Below, one piece after another: positions 7,611-16,552 of a stretch of 64,000 nt of DNA; position 1 is the stretch's first letter, and each line of letters starts with the position of its first letter. Source of the stretch: Corynebacterium matruchotii (lineage in GTDB: Bacteria; Actinomycetota; Actinomycetes; Mycobacteriales; Mycobacteriaceae); contig NZ_CP050134.2 in the NCBI RefSeq assembly GCF_011612265.2, positions 1,736,001 through 1,800,000 on the forward strand. The letters run 5' to 3'. The notes under the pieces are model-generated. The model was not told the origin of the DNA. It did not search any database and was given only the letters and a program-made list of their open reading frames with translations. Made by a program: the position numbers and the translations under genes.

Positions 7611-9299
7611 TCACCGAAGTTTCCACGTGTCTTCAAGGAGTCCGATTAACTCGATGTGACGTCGCATGACAACGTTCGGTGTCCACTTGGTTTCTTGCAG
7701 GACCCCGGTCGTGAGGGCGAAAACGGACACACCATTTTTCAGGAAATAACTCTTCTTCTTGTAATCAAAATCGTAGTTCCTGGCCCGACTGTTCTTGCTC
7801 TTATTGAGGAGCACCAAATTCCCCAGCCGATGGGTCCACCACGCCCGTTCGCCATCGCTAAACCACTCCAGCCACTGGCTACCTTCCTTGGGATTTTGCG
7901 GCAACACGTGCTCGATGCTGATGGTTTTGTGATCGTAGGAAACCCCGGGGTCGTCGGCCAGAATCGAATCGAGGCGTAGCAACACATACTTAGGCAACGC
8001 TGTCGATGAGGACGAATAGATTTCGCTATCCAACTGCTCCCGGGTGGCCTTCTTCTCATCCTCGCTAAGCTCAAACTCGGTGCTGCGCAGCCCATGCCCG
8101 GCAATGAGCTGCTTCAAAAGCGCCATATAGCGGGTCAGTCGCACATTCCGATACAACCGCCGCACCAGCATGCTTGCGGCCAGCCGCTCCAATTTTTCAA
8201 AAAACGCATTGAGGAACTTTGGGTCATCATCGTGTTCTTTCAACGCCCACAGGGCCACGGGACGCCAATCGTTATTATTCAACTGGCTGAGCCGCTTCAG
8301 CCAATTATTCACGCTCTCCCACAGGGGGCCGCCATGAAAATCCTGGGCGCGCAACCGCACATCGGCTTGAGCATACGGTTCCAGCACCTCATCAATAAAG
8401 GCCTCCCCCTGCCATTTACTAAGAATCTGCTCGGGGAATTCGGATAGCAGATTCCGGGTGGCATGAGCCTGGGTGAGAATCGCACGTATGTACACGAATA
8501 GCGTGCCAAACTCTTCCCGGCCAAGCTCCTGTTCCAGGTTCTCCCACCGATCCGCATATTCGCGGCGGGAGCTTTCCGAGATCTCGCCGATCACCTGCGA
8601 CTTGAAAATATCCGAAGGTAGTAGCGGTAAACCACGCGCATTCATCACATTAAAAATCCGGTATGCACTATTAAGGTCGGGCGTACTCACCACAACCAGC
8701 ATGGTTCTATCGCGCAACATTTTATACAGGTTCGCCAGATCATTGCGCGTCCAATCGAATAATTGTTCCCGTAGTGCTTTGACGTTATCGCGGATTGCCC
8801 GCTGCGATTCCGTCACCGCAAGGTTATTGCTCAACCGAACAACATCTTCCGTGGCATCGCTTTTTTGCACATATTGGTAGAAGAATTCGATGTCCCGCCG
8901 CCGCAGGGTGAGACGCGGCTTGGCTGGTTTCTCTTCCCACTCCACCGCGGGCTTTTCGACGCGCTCATGGATGTCCTTGCGCAGGCTGGGATCCTCCACA
9001 ATGTCCCGTAATACCGCCAGCAACAGGGTCAGGGTCACGAGTCGTTGTTGCCCGTCAATCACCTCGGCGCGTGGCGATTGCGCATCCTTCACCAACACAA
9101 TGGAGCCCAAAAAGTATGGTTCATCCAGGTCACGCTCCAAGGCTTCCTGCAAATCCACAAGCAGTTGCACCGCATGCTCCACACCCCAGGTGTAGGGCCG
9201 CTGGTACTCCGGAATGACGAATTCGTATTCATCGGTGAAGAGTTTGTCCAGGTTGATCTCAACTGCCGCAATTGGTTGCAATGGTACTGTCGTGCCCAT
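7611..9299 (-). CDS. DUF262 and DUF1524 (GmrSD-like) protein, probable DNA-targeting defence factor
   Basis: 562 residues from the ATG at 9299 (an in-frame GTG at 9308 is the alternative). The N-terminal DUF262 ParB-like nucleotidase domain shows YQRPYTW (32-38) and IDGQQRL (81-87), the two key motifs. The C-terminal DUF1524 HNH nuclease region carries ISIEHVLPQNP and HRLGNLVLLNKS, placing the HNH His and Asn. This architecture is that of GmrSD, a type IV restriction enzyme that cleaves modified phage DNA, and of many related uncharacterised proteins in defence islands. It is the leftmost gene of the defence-rich stretch. Whether it acts on modified cytosine or another substrate cannot be read from sequence. 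Confidence 0.85.
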   Translation of the reverse strand: MGTTVPLQPIAAVEINLDKLFTDEYEFVIPEYQRPYTWGVEHAVQLLVDLQEALERDLDEPYFLGSIVLVKDAQSPRAEVIDGQQRLVTLTLLLAVLRDIVEDPSLRKDIHERVEKPAVEWEEKPAKPRLTLRRRDIEFFYQYVQKSDATEDVVRLSNNLAVTESQRAIRDNVKALREQLFDWTRNDLANLYKMLRDRTMLVVVSTPDLNSAYRIFNVMNARGLPLLPSDIFKSQVIGEISESSRREYADRWENLEQELGREEFGTLFVYIRAILTQAHATRNLLSEFPEQILSKWQGEAFIDEVLEPYAQADVRLRAQDFHGGPLWESVNNWLKRLSQLNNNDWRPVALWALKEHDDDPKFLNAFFEKLERLAASMLVRRLYRNVRLTRYMALLKQLIAGHGLRSTEFELSEDEKKATREQLDSEIYSSSSTALPKYVLLRLDSILADDPGVSYDHKTISIEHVLPQNPKEGSQWLEWFSDGERAWWTHRLGNLVLLNKSKNSRARNYDFDYKKKSYFLKNGVSVFALTTGVLQETKWTPNVVMRRHIELIGLLEDTWKLR

Positions 9300-9508
9300 T
9301 CTTCTCACTCACTGTTGCTACTAGTGGTTTCATAATCCCCCATATACTAGGCGATATTCAGACACCGGGAAAACTGCGGTTTCATCTCTTACGATCCGGT
9401 ATTTTTGCGTCTAACTTGCCTATCATCACCGCATCCTCATGCACCCTCAATGCCCACAGGTTCCCTTCAATAACCTAAAAAGGCTGTTCAGACGTTATAT
9501 ATTAATGT

Positions 9509-9537
9509 TTGCAAGCAATATAGAACCTGCATACTAT
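9509..9537 (+). promoter_or_regulatory. Promoter giving a leaderless ABC-exporter transcript
   Basis: TTGCAA (9509-9514) and TACTAT (9532-9537) are separated by 17 bases. The predicted start point, about seven bases after the -10 box, coincides with the ATG at 9545, so the mRNA would have no 5' leader; no Shine-Dalgarno sequence is present. Confidence 0.6.
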
Positions 9538-9544
9538 TAGGAAT

Positions 9545-10438
9545 ATGAACGCTTATCCGATTGAGATTTCGCAGCTCAGCAAGGATTTCGGGAAAACCCG
9601 GGTACTCAACAACGTCAACCTCACCGTCGCCCATGGCACAGTCCACGGATTCCTCGGACCCAACGGCGCCGGCAAATCCACCACCATCCGCTGCCTCCTC
9701 GGACTCATCCACCCCACCACCGGAACCCTCCGCATCAATAACACTGACCCCACCAAAACCACCATCCACAACGTCGCCTATGTCCCCGGCGATGTGGAAC
9801 TCTTCCCTAACCTCACCGGCAACCAAGTCCTCGACACCCTCGCCAAACTCCGACCCACCAGTGACAACAAGAAAAAACGCGCCGAATACATTGAACGATT
9901 CAAACTCGACCCCACCAAAAAAATCCGCACCTACTCCAAAGGCAACCGGCAAAAAGTCATGCTCATCGCCGCCTTCGCCGCGAACGTCGATATCCTCGTC
10001 CTCGACGAACCCACCTCCGGACTCGACCCACTCATCGAACAAACATTCATCAACATTGTTCGAGAACGCCGCAACGAAGGAGCAGCAATCCTACTGTCTA
10101 GCCACATCCTGTCCGAAGTCCAAGAACTCGCCGATGACATCAGCATCATCCGAAACGGCACCATCGTCGAATCCGGATCCTTGAAACAACTCGCCCACAT
10201 CCGCGGCGTCCGAATCCGTGCCACCAACCCGGACTACGACCACATCCATGAACAAGACAGCGTCAACCCCACCCTCCAACACCTCATCGACCAAGGCGCA
10301 TCAAACATCACCATCACCCCCGCCAGCCTCGAAGAACTCTTCCTCGAATTCTACCAAGACGGACAAGGCAACCAGGGCGGGCAGGGCCAAACCCACGGTA
10401 ACCAAGGCCAACAACAAGGAGGGGCCAGCCGTGCTTAA
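9545..10438 (+). CDS. ABC exporter ATP-binding protein
   Basis: 297 residues. Walker A GPNGAGKST at 38-46, a degenerate signature SKGNRQK at 131-137, Walker B LVLDEPTSGLDP at 151-162 and the H-loop SSH at 185-187 are all present and in order. The C-terminal tail is rich in Gly, Gln and Asn (GNQGGQGQTHGNQGQQQGG), unusual for the family. It overlaps the permease gene by 8 bases and pairs with it as a two-gene exporter of the type often annotated as polyketide antibiotic exporter. Codon use is strongly C-ending, different from the flanking defence genes. Confidence 0.92.
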   Translation: MNAYPIEISQLSKDFGKTRVLNNVNLTVAHGTVHGFLGPNGAGKSTTIRCLLGLIHPTTGTLRINNTDPTKTTIHNVAYVPGDVELFPNLTGNQVLDTLAKLRPTSDNKKKRAEYIERFKLDPTKKIRTYSKGNRQKVMLIAAFAANVDILVLDEPTSGLDPLIEQTFINIVRERRNEGAAILLSSHILSEVQELADDISIIRNGTIVESGSLKQLAHIRGVRIRATNPDYDHIHEQDSVNPTLQHLIDQGASNITITPASLEELFLEFYQDGQGNQGGQGQTHGNQGQQQGGASRA

Positions 10439-11996
10439 CCTCATCCAAATCCACCTGCGTACCCACCGCTTCTTCCTCCTCGCCTGGCTCACACCACTCA
10501 CCTTATTCTTTGCGTCCATGCCCAGTGCCTATAGCAATAGCTACACAGATGCAGAATCGCTGGCCAAAGTACAGGAACAGATGAGTAATTCATTCGGCCT
10601 GGTAGTGATCTACGGGAAAATCCCGGAACCGTTCAACTACGCCACCTGGGCTGTTTGGGAAACCACTAGCTGGGGATTCATCCTTGCCGCAATCATGGGC
10701 CTATTGCTGGGGTCCAGCGTGTCCCGGGGTTTGGAGGAAAGCGGCCAGGCGGAACTGCTGCAATCTAATGGCCTCTCCGCCGGAGTACTTCGCCGCGCCG
10801 CACTCACCGTCACCATCCTCACCAGCGTCTTGTGGGGCGTGCTGGTGGCAGTCAGCCTCTGGGCAAATGCCGGGATTTCCAATGATTTTACTGCTAATGG
10901 CAGCCTTCTCACCGGATACTCCGCTTTCCTCCTCACCTGCTTCTTTGGCCTGCTGGCCATCATTGCCGGGGAAGCGTTCGGTTCGGTACGCGCGGCCCGG
11001 CAGGCTTCCTTCCTGGCGATACTCATCACGTTTAGCACGCGGGTTATCGCCGACGTGTACGACCACCCTTGGCTACATTGGCTCACGCCCTTTGGCTGGG
11101 TCAAAGTAGTAAAACCATATCAACATGACGGAAACCAATGGTTGCCCACAATAATATTCACCGCAGTCCTCCTGCTCATGTCCATTCCTATTATTGTGGT
11201 CAACCGGGATCTGCATTCCCAATGGGTGCGGCTGCGGTCCCGCAAATACCGCGCCGCCGGCTGGGGCCCATGGTCGCTGTGGTGGCGACTCCAGGGACCC
11301 GTCATCGTATGGTGGGCTGTTGCCATCATTTTTACTTCCACCGGATTTTTCGCAATGACCGGGGAAATGAACAGCGTATTTGAAAACTCCCCCGGAACAG
11401 CAGAGCTAGCGGCACAAATGGTGCCAGATTTGCAGAATGCGTATGCCTACATGTCCGGAATCGTCGTGGGTCTTATCGTGTGCTGCATGACGATCCAACT
11501 AGTGCTCGCCGGGCACAAAGCGGAAAAGCAAGGATTAGTCACGCTCATTCTTACTACCGAGCAACGCCGCCCCATGCTTTTTCTCCAAAACTTCCTCTAC
11601 ACGATGATTGCCACCATCATGACCCTAATCCCCGCGGCCTTTCTCTCTGCATACGCTGCCATCGCTGATTCCCACGTTTCTGACGATCAGTTCAGTACCG
11701 TGGTGTGGGCAATCATTGACCTGATCGCACCAGCGGTAGCATGCTGCGGTATTTCGGCATTATGCTTGGCGATTCGGACCAGCATCATCGCATGGCTGGT
11801 AGTGGCCACCTCAGGTTTCTTGTCGTTCTTCGGGTCGTTGCTAAAACTGGATAAGTGGGTGTTGGATTTGTCGGTGTTTGCGTGGGCTCCGCATACGGTG
11901 GATCATTATCGTGGCGCGATTGTGCTGTTAGCGATTGGGCTAGGTTCCTTGCTAGCGGGCACCGTGATTTTCGCTAAACGAGACATCGTGGCGTAG
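10431..11996 (+). CDS. ABC-2 type exporter permease (polyketide-antibiotic-exporter-like)
   Basis: 521 residues from the GTG at 10431. This start is set by a strong AAGGAGG-type ribosome site inside the end of the ATPase gene; the frame upstream of it is only a shadow of that gene. About twelve hydrophobic segments in two sets of six, separated by the charged loop near HSQWVRLRSRKYRAAGWG, match the large duplicated permeases of this exporter class. The pair would export a hydrophobic compound or drug; the substrate is unknown. No dedicated regulator gene is adjacent. Confidence 0.85.
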   Translation: MLNLIQIHLRTHRFFLLAWLTPLTLFFASMPSAYSNSYTDAESLAKVQEQMSNSFGLVVIYGKIPEPFNYATWAVWETTSWGFILAAIMGLLLGSSVSRGLEESGQAELLQSNGLSAGVLRRAALTVTILTSVLWGVLVAVSLWANAGISNDFTANGSLLTGYSAFLLTCFFGLLAIIAGEAFGSVRAARQASFLAILITFSTRVIADVYDHPWLHWLTPFGWVKVVKPYQHDGNQWLPTIIFTAVLLLMSIPIIVVNRDLHSQWVRLRSRKYRAAGWGPWSLWWRLQGPVIVWWAVAIIFTSTGFFAMTGEMNSVFENSPGTAELAAQMVPDLQNAYAYMSGIVVGLIVCCMTIQLVLAGHKAEKQGLVTLILTTEQRRPMLFLQNFLYTMIATIMTLIPAAFLSAYAAIADSHVSDDQFSTVVWAIIDLIAPAVACCGISALCLAIRTSIIAWLVVATSGFLSFFGSLLKLDKWVLDLSVFAWAPHTVDHYRGAIVLLAIGLGSLLAGTVIFAKRDIVA

Positions 11997-12148
11997 AGAG
12001 TAAAAAGCTTATTTGGTAGTGATCCTAAGGATTGCCCAAAAATACACCAACACCTTAACCTCCAAATCGCACATCAGATGATCTTATATCTATTTCACTG
12101 GTACCCTAGGAAAGAACAACTGATCGACTATGGGTATGAGGTGGTTCC

Positions 12149-12580
12149 GTGACGCAGCTTCCGCCGTCGCAAAGCATCGACGATGACTACACGTTCCGGC
12201 TACTGGGGGTCCTCACCGCGGCCGGGCGCGAAACCGCCGAAGGGTGGAGCGAGATAGGATTGCTTATCAATTTCGACCCCAACACGTACGAACTGCGCAC
12301 ATTCAGCAACGTTGTGTGGCGCGGCCAGCACTATGATTCCTGGATTACCGATGCACTGCAAAACGAGCTGATAAACACGGCACTCGGTTGGCTTAAAGCG
12401 CTTTACGACGCCGGGTATCCGCTCTGGACCTCCATGTTTCTGGGAATAAATTCCGATAAGTATTTCTTATGGGAACCCAGCTATGAGGCAGATTTCGGCC
12501 CGTGGCGAGTTGATTTGGAGGGCGACAACTGGCCTGCAGTGGCGGCCGGGCTGCGGAAGATGGGAACAGATACGCAATGA
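12149..12580 (+). CDS. Hypothetical protein, first gene of a two-gene unit
   Basis: 143 residues, soluble, acidic, rich in Trp, Tyr and Phe (for example GYPLWTSMFLGINSDKYFLW). No family recognised. It uses a GTG start preceded by GAGGTGGTTCC, and its stop overlaps the start of the next gene by 4 bases (ATGA), so the two are translationally coupled. A damaged copy of its 3' half lies at 13697-13912. The style and the repeated decay of copies resemble immunity-type or phage-defence accessory proteins, but this is inference. Confidence 0.6.
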   Translation: MTQLPPSQSIDDDYTFRLLGVLTAAGRETAEGWSEIGLLINFDPNTYELRTFSNVVWRGQHYDSWITDALQNELINTALGWLKALYDAGYPLWTSMFLGINSDKYFLWEPSYEADFGPWRVDLEGDNWPAVAAGLRKMGTDTQ

Positions 12581-13566
12581 GCCAAGAAGAACAACAAAAG
12601 CGAAATGACGATGCGTGGACTGAAATCTGCGCCGCCATAAGCTCGCCAGAAGTGGAGCTATTAGAGCTGCTCATAAAGGATGATAGTGGTGATCTTAATG
12701 AAGCAGTCGAATACCTGTTTGGCACAGCTGTGCATCAAGGAACGCTGTACGACATCACCTTACCTGTCCTGCGATTCTGCATTCGCATGCTTGACCAGTT
12801 CAGTCCTGAGGCAACGGAGTGGGTGGTGGTATGGATCCAATTGGTTGGGAGCATTATCCGGGACGTTCCCGAAGATCCATACGCGATACAGTTGCACAAG
12901 GAGAACGCTTCCGTGGTGGAAGCCTTGCTTGCGCTCGACGCCAAGAAAGGTGGCGAATACTATACGCGGGCTTTAGGAGCATGGGCCTGGTATTTTGACG
13001 CAGAAGATGAGCTAGCCTACAGGGTTCGTGCCCGGCTCCGGGGATATCCAGTCGATGGTGGCACTGTTGCCGCGTTAGGGGCCTGGGGCGGAGACACCAG
13101 CGCCTACCTCACCAGCGATGACCTGGGCGTACGAACAGCTGCCGCTTTTCATGACCGCAGCGAGGCGGGGACAGCTGCGCTAATAGAAGTATTATCCGAC
13201 CCGAAAACTGAAGACGTCTGGGAGCAAATTATCGAACCAGATGGGCGGATTGATGATGTGGTGGAAGAACTGGTTGCCCGCGATCTTAGCGGGATTGCTG
13301 AGGCAGAGCGCACGCGTCTGGAATCTCTGCCTGTATTCTGCCTCTCCATCTACTACCAGCCGTGGAAACCTTTCCTGCAACTCATTAACATAGGAAATGG
13401 CAATGGGGTATTGAATACGGAAGCAACCGCACGATTCCTGGGCGCTGTGGTAGACGATGACAGTCTCTGGTACAACGACCCGTACACAACTGACGCGCTC
13501 AAAAAAGCCGGACTGCCTTCCAGTAGGAAGGAGTTGCGGAAATTGGTAAAGAGCATGAAGGACTAG
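12577..13566 (+). CDS. Hypothetical protein, possibly helical-repeat, coupled to the preceding gene
   Basis: 329 residues, acidic, no membrane segment. Repeated helix-like units such as VEALLALDAKKGGEYYTRAL and GTVAALGAWGGDTSAYLTSD suggest a HEAT-like all-helical fold; no known family was recognised. The start overlaps the previous stop by 4 bases, with GAAGATGGGAACAG upstream. Neighbouring defence genes make a role in phage or toxin response possible, but nothing in the sequence gives a catalytic activity. Confidence 0.6.
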   Translation: MSQEEQQKRNDDAWTEICAAISSPEVELLELLIKDDSGDLNEAVEYLFGTAVHQGTLYDITLPVLRFCIRMLDQFSPEATEWVVVWIQLVGSIIRDVPEDPYAIQLHKENASVVEALLALDAKKGGEYYTRALGAWAWYFDAEDELAYRVRARLRGYPVDGGTVAALGAWGGDTSAYLTSDDLGVRTAAAFHDRSEAGTAALIEVLSDPKTEDVWEQIIEPDGRIDDVVEELVARDLSGIAEAERTRLESLPVFCLSIYYQPWKPFLQLINIGNGNGVLNTEATARFLGAVVDDDSLWYNDPYTTDALKKAGLPSSRKELRKLVKSMKD

Positions 13567-13581
13567 CCTGCCCAGGTTCTT

Positions 13582-13692
13582 CTCCCCCACATCCGCTACC
13601 CGCCCACGATGACGCGCCGCGTGAGCCCTCGCCGCCCGGCGGGGATGCCCACGGTCCAGGCGGATTTGTTGCGTATGAGCAGGTTGTCTAGT
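13582..13692. repeat. Left ~111-bp direct repeat flanking the ietAS-like module
   Basis: Nearly identical to 17663-17774 (by eye three substitutions and one extra C in the right copy), in the same orientation. On the minus strand it encodes the last ~30 codons and stop of the gene at 17678-18148, so it is a detached 3' end of that gene or of a paralogue. Recombination between the two copies would remove about 4.1 kb containing the protease and ATPase genes. Confidence 0.85.
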
Positions 13693-13696
13693 CATT

Positions 13697-13912
13697 GCTT
13701 TCCGATGCGCTGCAAACTGATAACCACGACACTTAGTTGGCTTAAAGCGCTTTACGACACCGGGTATCCGCTCTGGACCTCCATGTTCCCGGGGATAAAT
13801 TCCGATACACGCTTCTTACAGGGCCCAGCGACACAGAAGATTTCGGCCCCTGGCAAATTGGGTGGGAAGGCAATAACTAGCCTTTGGCAACGGCTGGGTT
13901 CCAGACGATAGC
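13697..13912 (+). pseudogene. Decayed 3' fragment of a paralogue of the gene at 12149
   Basis: Matches the 3' half of the 12149-12580 gene base by base over long stretches (SWLKALYDTGYPLWTSMF is retained). After FLQGP the frame must shift to keep matching (EDFGPW), and in-frame stops follow, so it is not functional. It begins 4 bases after the left direct repeat, an abrupt junction between two unrelated gene fragments. Confidence 0.8.
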
Positions 13913-13930
13913 TGACTAAAATATTCCTCA

Positions 13931-16552
13931 TTACCCTTGAACTCGACCCCGAACATGATCCCGAGCTCGCATTCGAAGCGCCATTCTAACCTCATCATAA
14001 ATAGTGGTTGAAGTTTGTTCCGCAGTCTCAACTGATGCCACTAAAGCATACTTAATCTCTTCTTTTTTGCGAAGATGCTGCGCATCATCCATGCATTCAA
14101 CATGAATAGAGAAAGCATCTCCCTCTGCAAAAGTCATGGCACGAGTTCCTTCAATTATTTCATGCTGAAGGCTGCCTTTTTTTACCATATTAGGCTCCGC
14201 CTCAGAACGCTTAGCCGTTTTCGTACCATCTTCCTTATATTCAAAATATACTTTTGAACCACGATATTGATTAAGCGTACCGACTGTTGGCGCTGCAAAT
14301 GCAAGTGTAACTGTAAAGCGATGCCATTCTGCTTTGGAACGAAGCGACAGGGGCAATGGAAGACTGTAAGTATGCCGTTGATCTTTAGTAATGCTTCCGC
14401 CTGCAATCACCACTGCTCTATTCCTTGCCGAAAAACCTAAGCGGCTAGGATCAAGACAACCATAGCCCAGAAGTGCAGTTAATTGTTTTCGAATTTGTCC
14501 TTTGGGTAGATCAAGATCTTTACCAAGATCTTTTTTCCATTCTCCCCAGCTGCTGGCATGTACCAAAAGAGCACGGACAAGGAGGGGATGATATAGGGCA
14601 TCGGGTAAATTATTCTCCGAATTTCCTTCTTCTAAAATATCGAAAAGCTTGCTAGCTTCATGTGTTACTAAAGCAGCAGCATTACTCGTTCCAATGCAAA
14701 ACTTTGTGCCATTGATTGCGCCTCCTCGACTAGGAACGGCGGCACGCACCCCTGGCCCGACTACAGAGGAATCTGCAATCTCTAAAACAATATTTCCTTG
14801 CTGTTCTGGTGTTATTACTGGGCGTTTATACACCACACGTCCACCCATATAATACAAATCTGGTTTAATGGATCGATTGATACCAGGCCCTCGCCCACTA
14901 TAGTGTGCGGGAAAATTAGCACGATTGACATCTAAAACGGTATCCGGGACCTTAATAGCATCTGCCTTATCATTATGTGTAGCACCTATAGTTAAGACAT
15001 TGATGGCATCACCTGGCGAAAGAATTCCCAACAACAAGGAATTATTAAAGGTTGCTTGAACTGCTGCAGTTCGCGCAGATTCAATATTGCTCAGGGCCTC
15101 AACAGGGATCGTGATCGGAATTTCATTATGGTTACCAGCACTCACGATAAATAATAAATTATAATTAACTGCAAGCCAATCAAGCACTCTTCCGCCGGGA
15201 CTCATCCTGCGAGTAAGCACACGGGCTGGGTCACCAATAGACAGATTAATAATACGTACGCTAGGCGCCACGGCCTCACTATCTCCATCGCCCTCCATAA
15301 TCCTTCTAACTGCTCTAATTAACAGATCAGGAAATAAAACATTGGAGATTACCTGTTCTGTGCAACCAATGCCTTCTACAGACTCCATAATTGGACGTAC
15401 ATAAAGAGGCCTATCCAATGGGGAATCAGGCTTATTTAAATCCCCATGGATAATTAGTGACGCCATCTCAGTACCATGCTGACGCTTTATTACCGGATAA
15501 TGATTTTCAAGATCATCGGGATCATCTATTATTAATCGTCCTCGGAGAGCACCATGATTCGAAACAGGCAATCCATCAAGCAACGCAACCCTTGGCTTTC
15601 CTTGAATTCGCTCCCCCTCATTAAGAGCAATGCCTTTTATTAGATCATCATCAGCGATTGAATCATTATCTTGCCACCCAAGAGCCATTGGCCTATATGG
15701 GCTAACAAACATGATCTCATCAACTGTCAATAGTTGTACAGATTCAGCACCTTCAGCTAAAAACAATTCCACTTGCTGTATTGGCAACTCAACTAAAAGC
15801 GCATGGTAGTTAATTTCTGGGATTAGGGCTCTGCTGATGACTTTTCCAGCCACATTCGATACATTATTCCTAACAATCTCTTCAGCTTTAATCTGCTTGA
15901 TTTTATCTTGTCGATACCATAATTCCACTTCAACTTGAACAAAACTCTGGGAGTTTCCAATTACTTCAAGTCGTTCTTTCCATTCCTCATAGAGACCTGT
16001 TTCTTGAATCCGATCTTGTGGGCCCCAATGTCTAATAGCAACAAGTTGTTGAAACATTTCTTTGAATTTATAAAGCCCACGATCCAATGTCACCTTTGGA
16101 TCCGACTTCCATTTTTCAAAAAGCTGCAAGAGCTCCTCAATAGCCGCCATGTTGGACATTACGAGATACAAGGAATGTGATACCAGCTTGTCAGTTTTGT
16201 TTCCTTCCTCATCCTTTAAATAAAAATCGTCATCTGGTTCCGTATCATCACCTACGAATTCAGATAGGAATTCGAGTCCCTCAATCTTGTTGATGGCATT
16301 GCAAAAATCTTTGACGCTACCAGCGAGGTCAAACACAATAACTAAATTTGGATCGACTTCATCCGGGATACCAACCCCCATTTTTGCCCGCTGAGCCTCA
16401 AAAGTTGCAACTAGCTTACGAAATTGCGGTTCAATCCGACTTACTTGACGACTTGAATTTGGCGTGACCAAATTCGGAAACCCTTTTTTCCGTTTACGTT
16501 CTCCCACTATTGCGGGCCCAAAGGCAAGAAGTGGTCTTGATTCACTGGTCAT
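13931..16552 (-). CDS. Subtilisin-like (S8) serine protease, IetS-type anti-phage component
   Basis: 873 residues. A ~300-residue N-terminal region without recognised motifs precedes an S8 peptidase domain whose triad is intact: Asp326 in RVALLDG, His359 in KRQHGTEMASLI and Ser623 in GTSNAAALVTHEA, with the oxyanion Asn474 in VSAGNHNE. There is no signal peptide, so it is an intracellular protease. It overlaps the AAA ATPase gene by 4 bases (ATGA), and an AAA ATPase coupled to an S8 protease is the composition of the ietAS anti-phage system. Base composition is clearly more AT-rich than the flanking core, a sign of transfer. What triggers the protease and what it cuts are unknown. Confidence 0.88.
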   Translation of the reverse strand: MTSESRPLLAFGPAIVGERKRKKGFPNLVTPNSSRQVSRIEPQFRKLVATFEAQRAKMGVGIPDEVDPNLVIVFDLAGSVKDFCNAINKIEGLEFLSEFVGDDTEPDDDFYLKDEEGNKTDKLVSHSLYLVMSNMAAIEELLQLFEKWKSDPKVTLDRGLYKFKEMFQQLVAIRHWGPQDRIQETGLYEEWKERLEVIGNSQSFVQVEVELWYRQDKIKQIKAEEIVRNNVSNVAGKVISRALIPEINYHALLVELPIQQVELFLAEGAESVQLLTVDEIMFVSPYRPMALGWQDNDSIADDDLIKGIALNEGERIQGKPRVALLDGLPVSNHGALRGRLIIDDPDDLENHYPVIKRQHGTEMASLIIHGDLNKPDSPLDRPLYVRPIMESVEGIGCTEQVISNVLFPDLLIRAVRRIMEGDGDSEAVAPSVRIINLSIGDPARVLTRRMSPGGRVLDWLAVNYNLLFIVSAGNHNEIPITIPVEALSNIESARTAAVQATFNNSLLLGILSPGDAINVLTIGATHNDKADAIKVPDTVLDVNRANFPAHYSGRGPGINRSIKPDLYYMGGRVVYKRPVITPEQQGNIVLEIADSSVVGPGVRAAVPSRGGAINGTKFCIGTSNAAALVTHEASKLFDILEEGNSENNLPDALYHPLLVRALLVHASSWGEWKKDLGKDLDLPKGQIRKQLTALLGYGCLDPSRLGFSARNRAVVIAGGSITKDQRHTYSLPLPLSLRSKAEWHRFTVTLAFAAPTVGTLNQYRGSKVYFEYKEDGTKTAKRSEAEPNMVKKGSLQHEIIEGTRAMTFAEGDAFSIHVECMDDAQHLRKKEEIKYALVASVETAEQTSTTIYDEVRMALRMRARDHVRGRVQG

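Noticed and set aside
10218..10430. N-terminal extension of the ABC permease gene inside the ATPase gene
   Set aside because: It is the +1 shadow of the ATPase gene; a GTG at 10431 with a strong ribosome site is the proper start.
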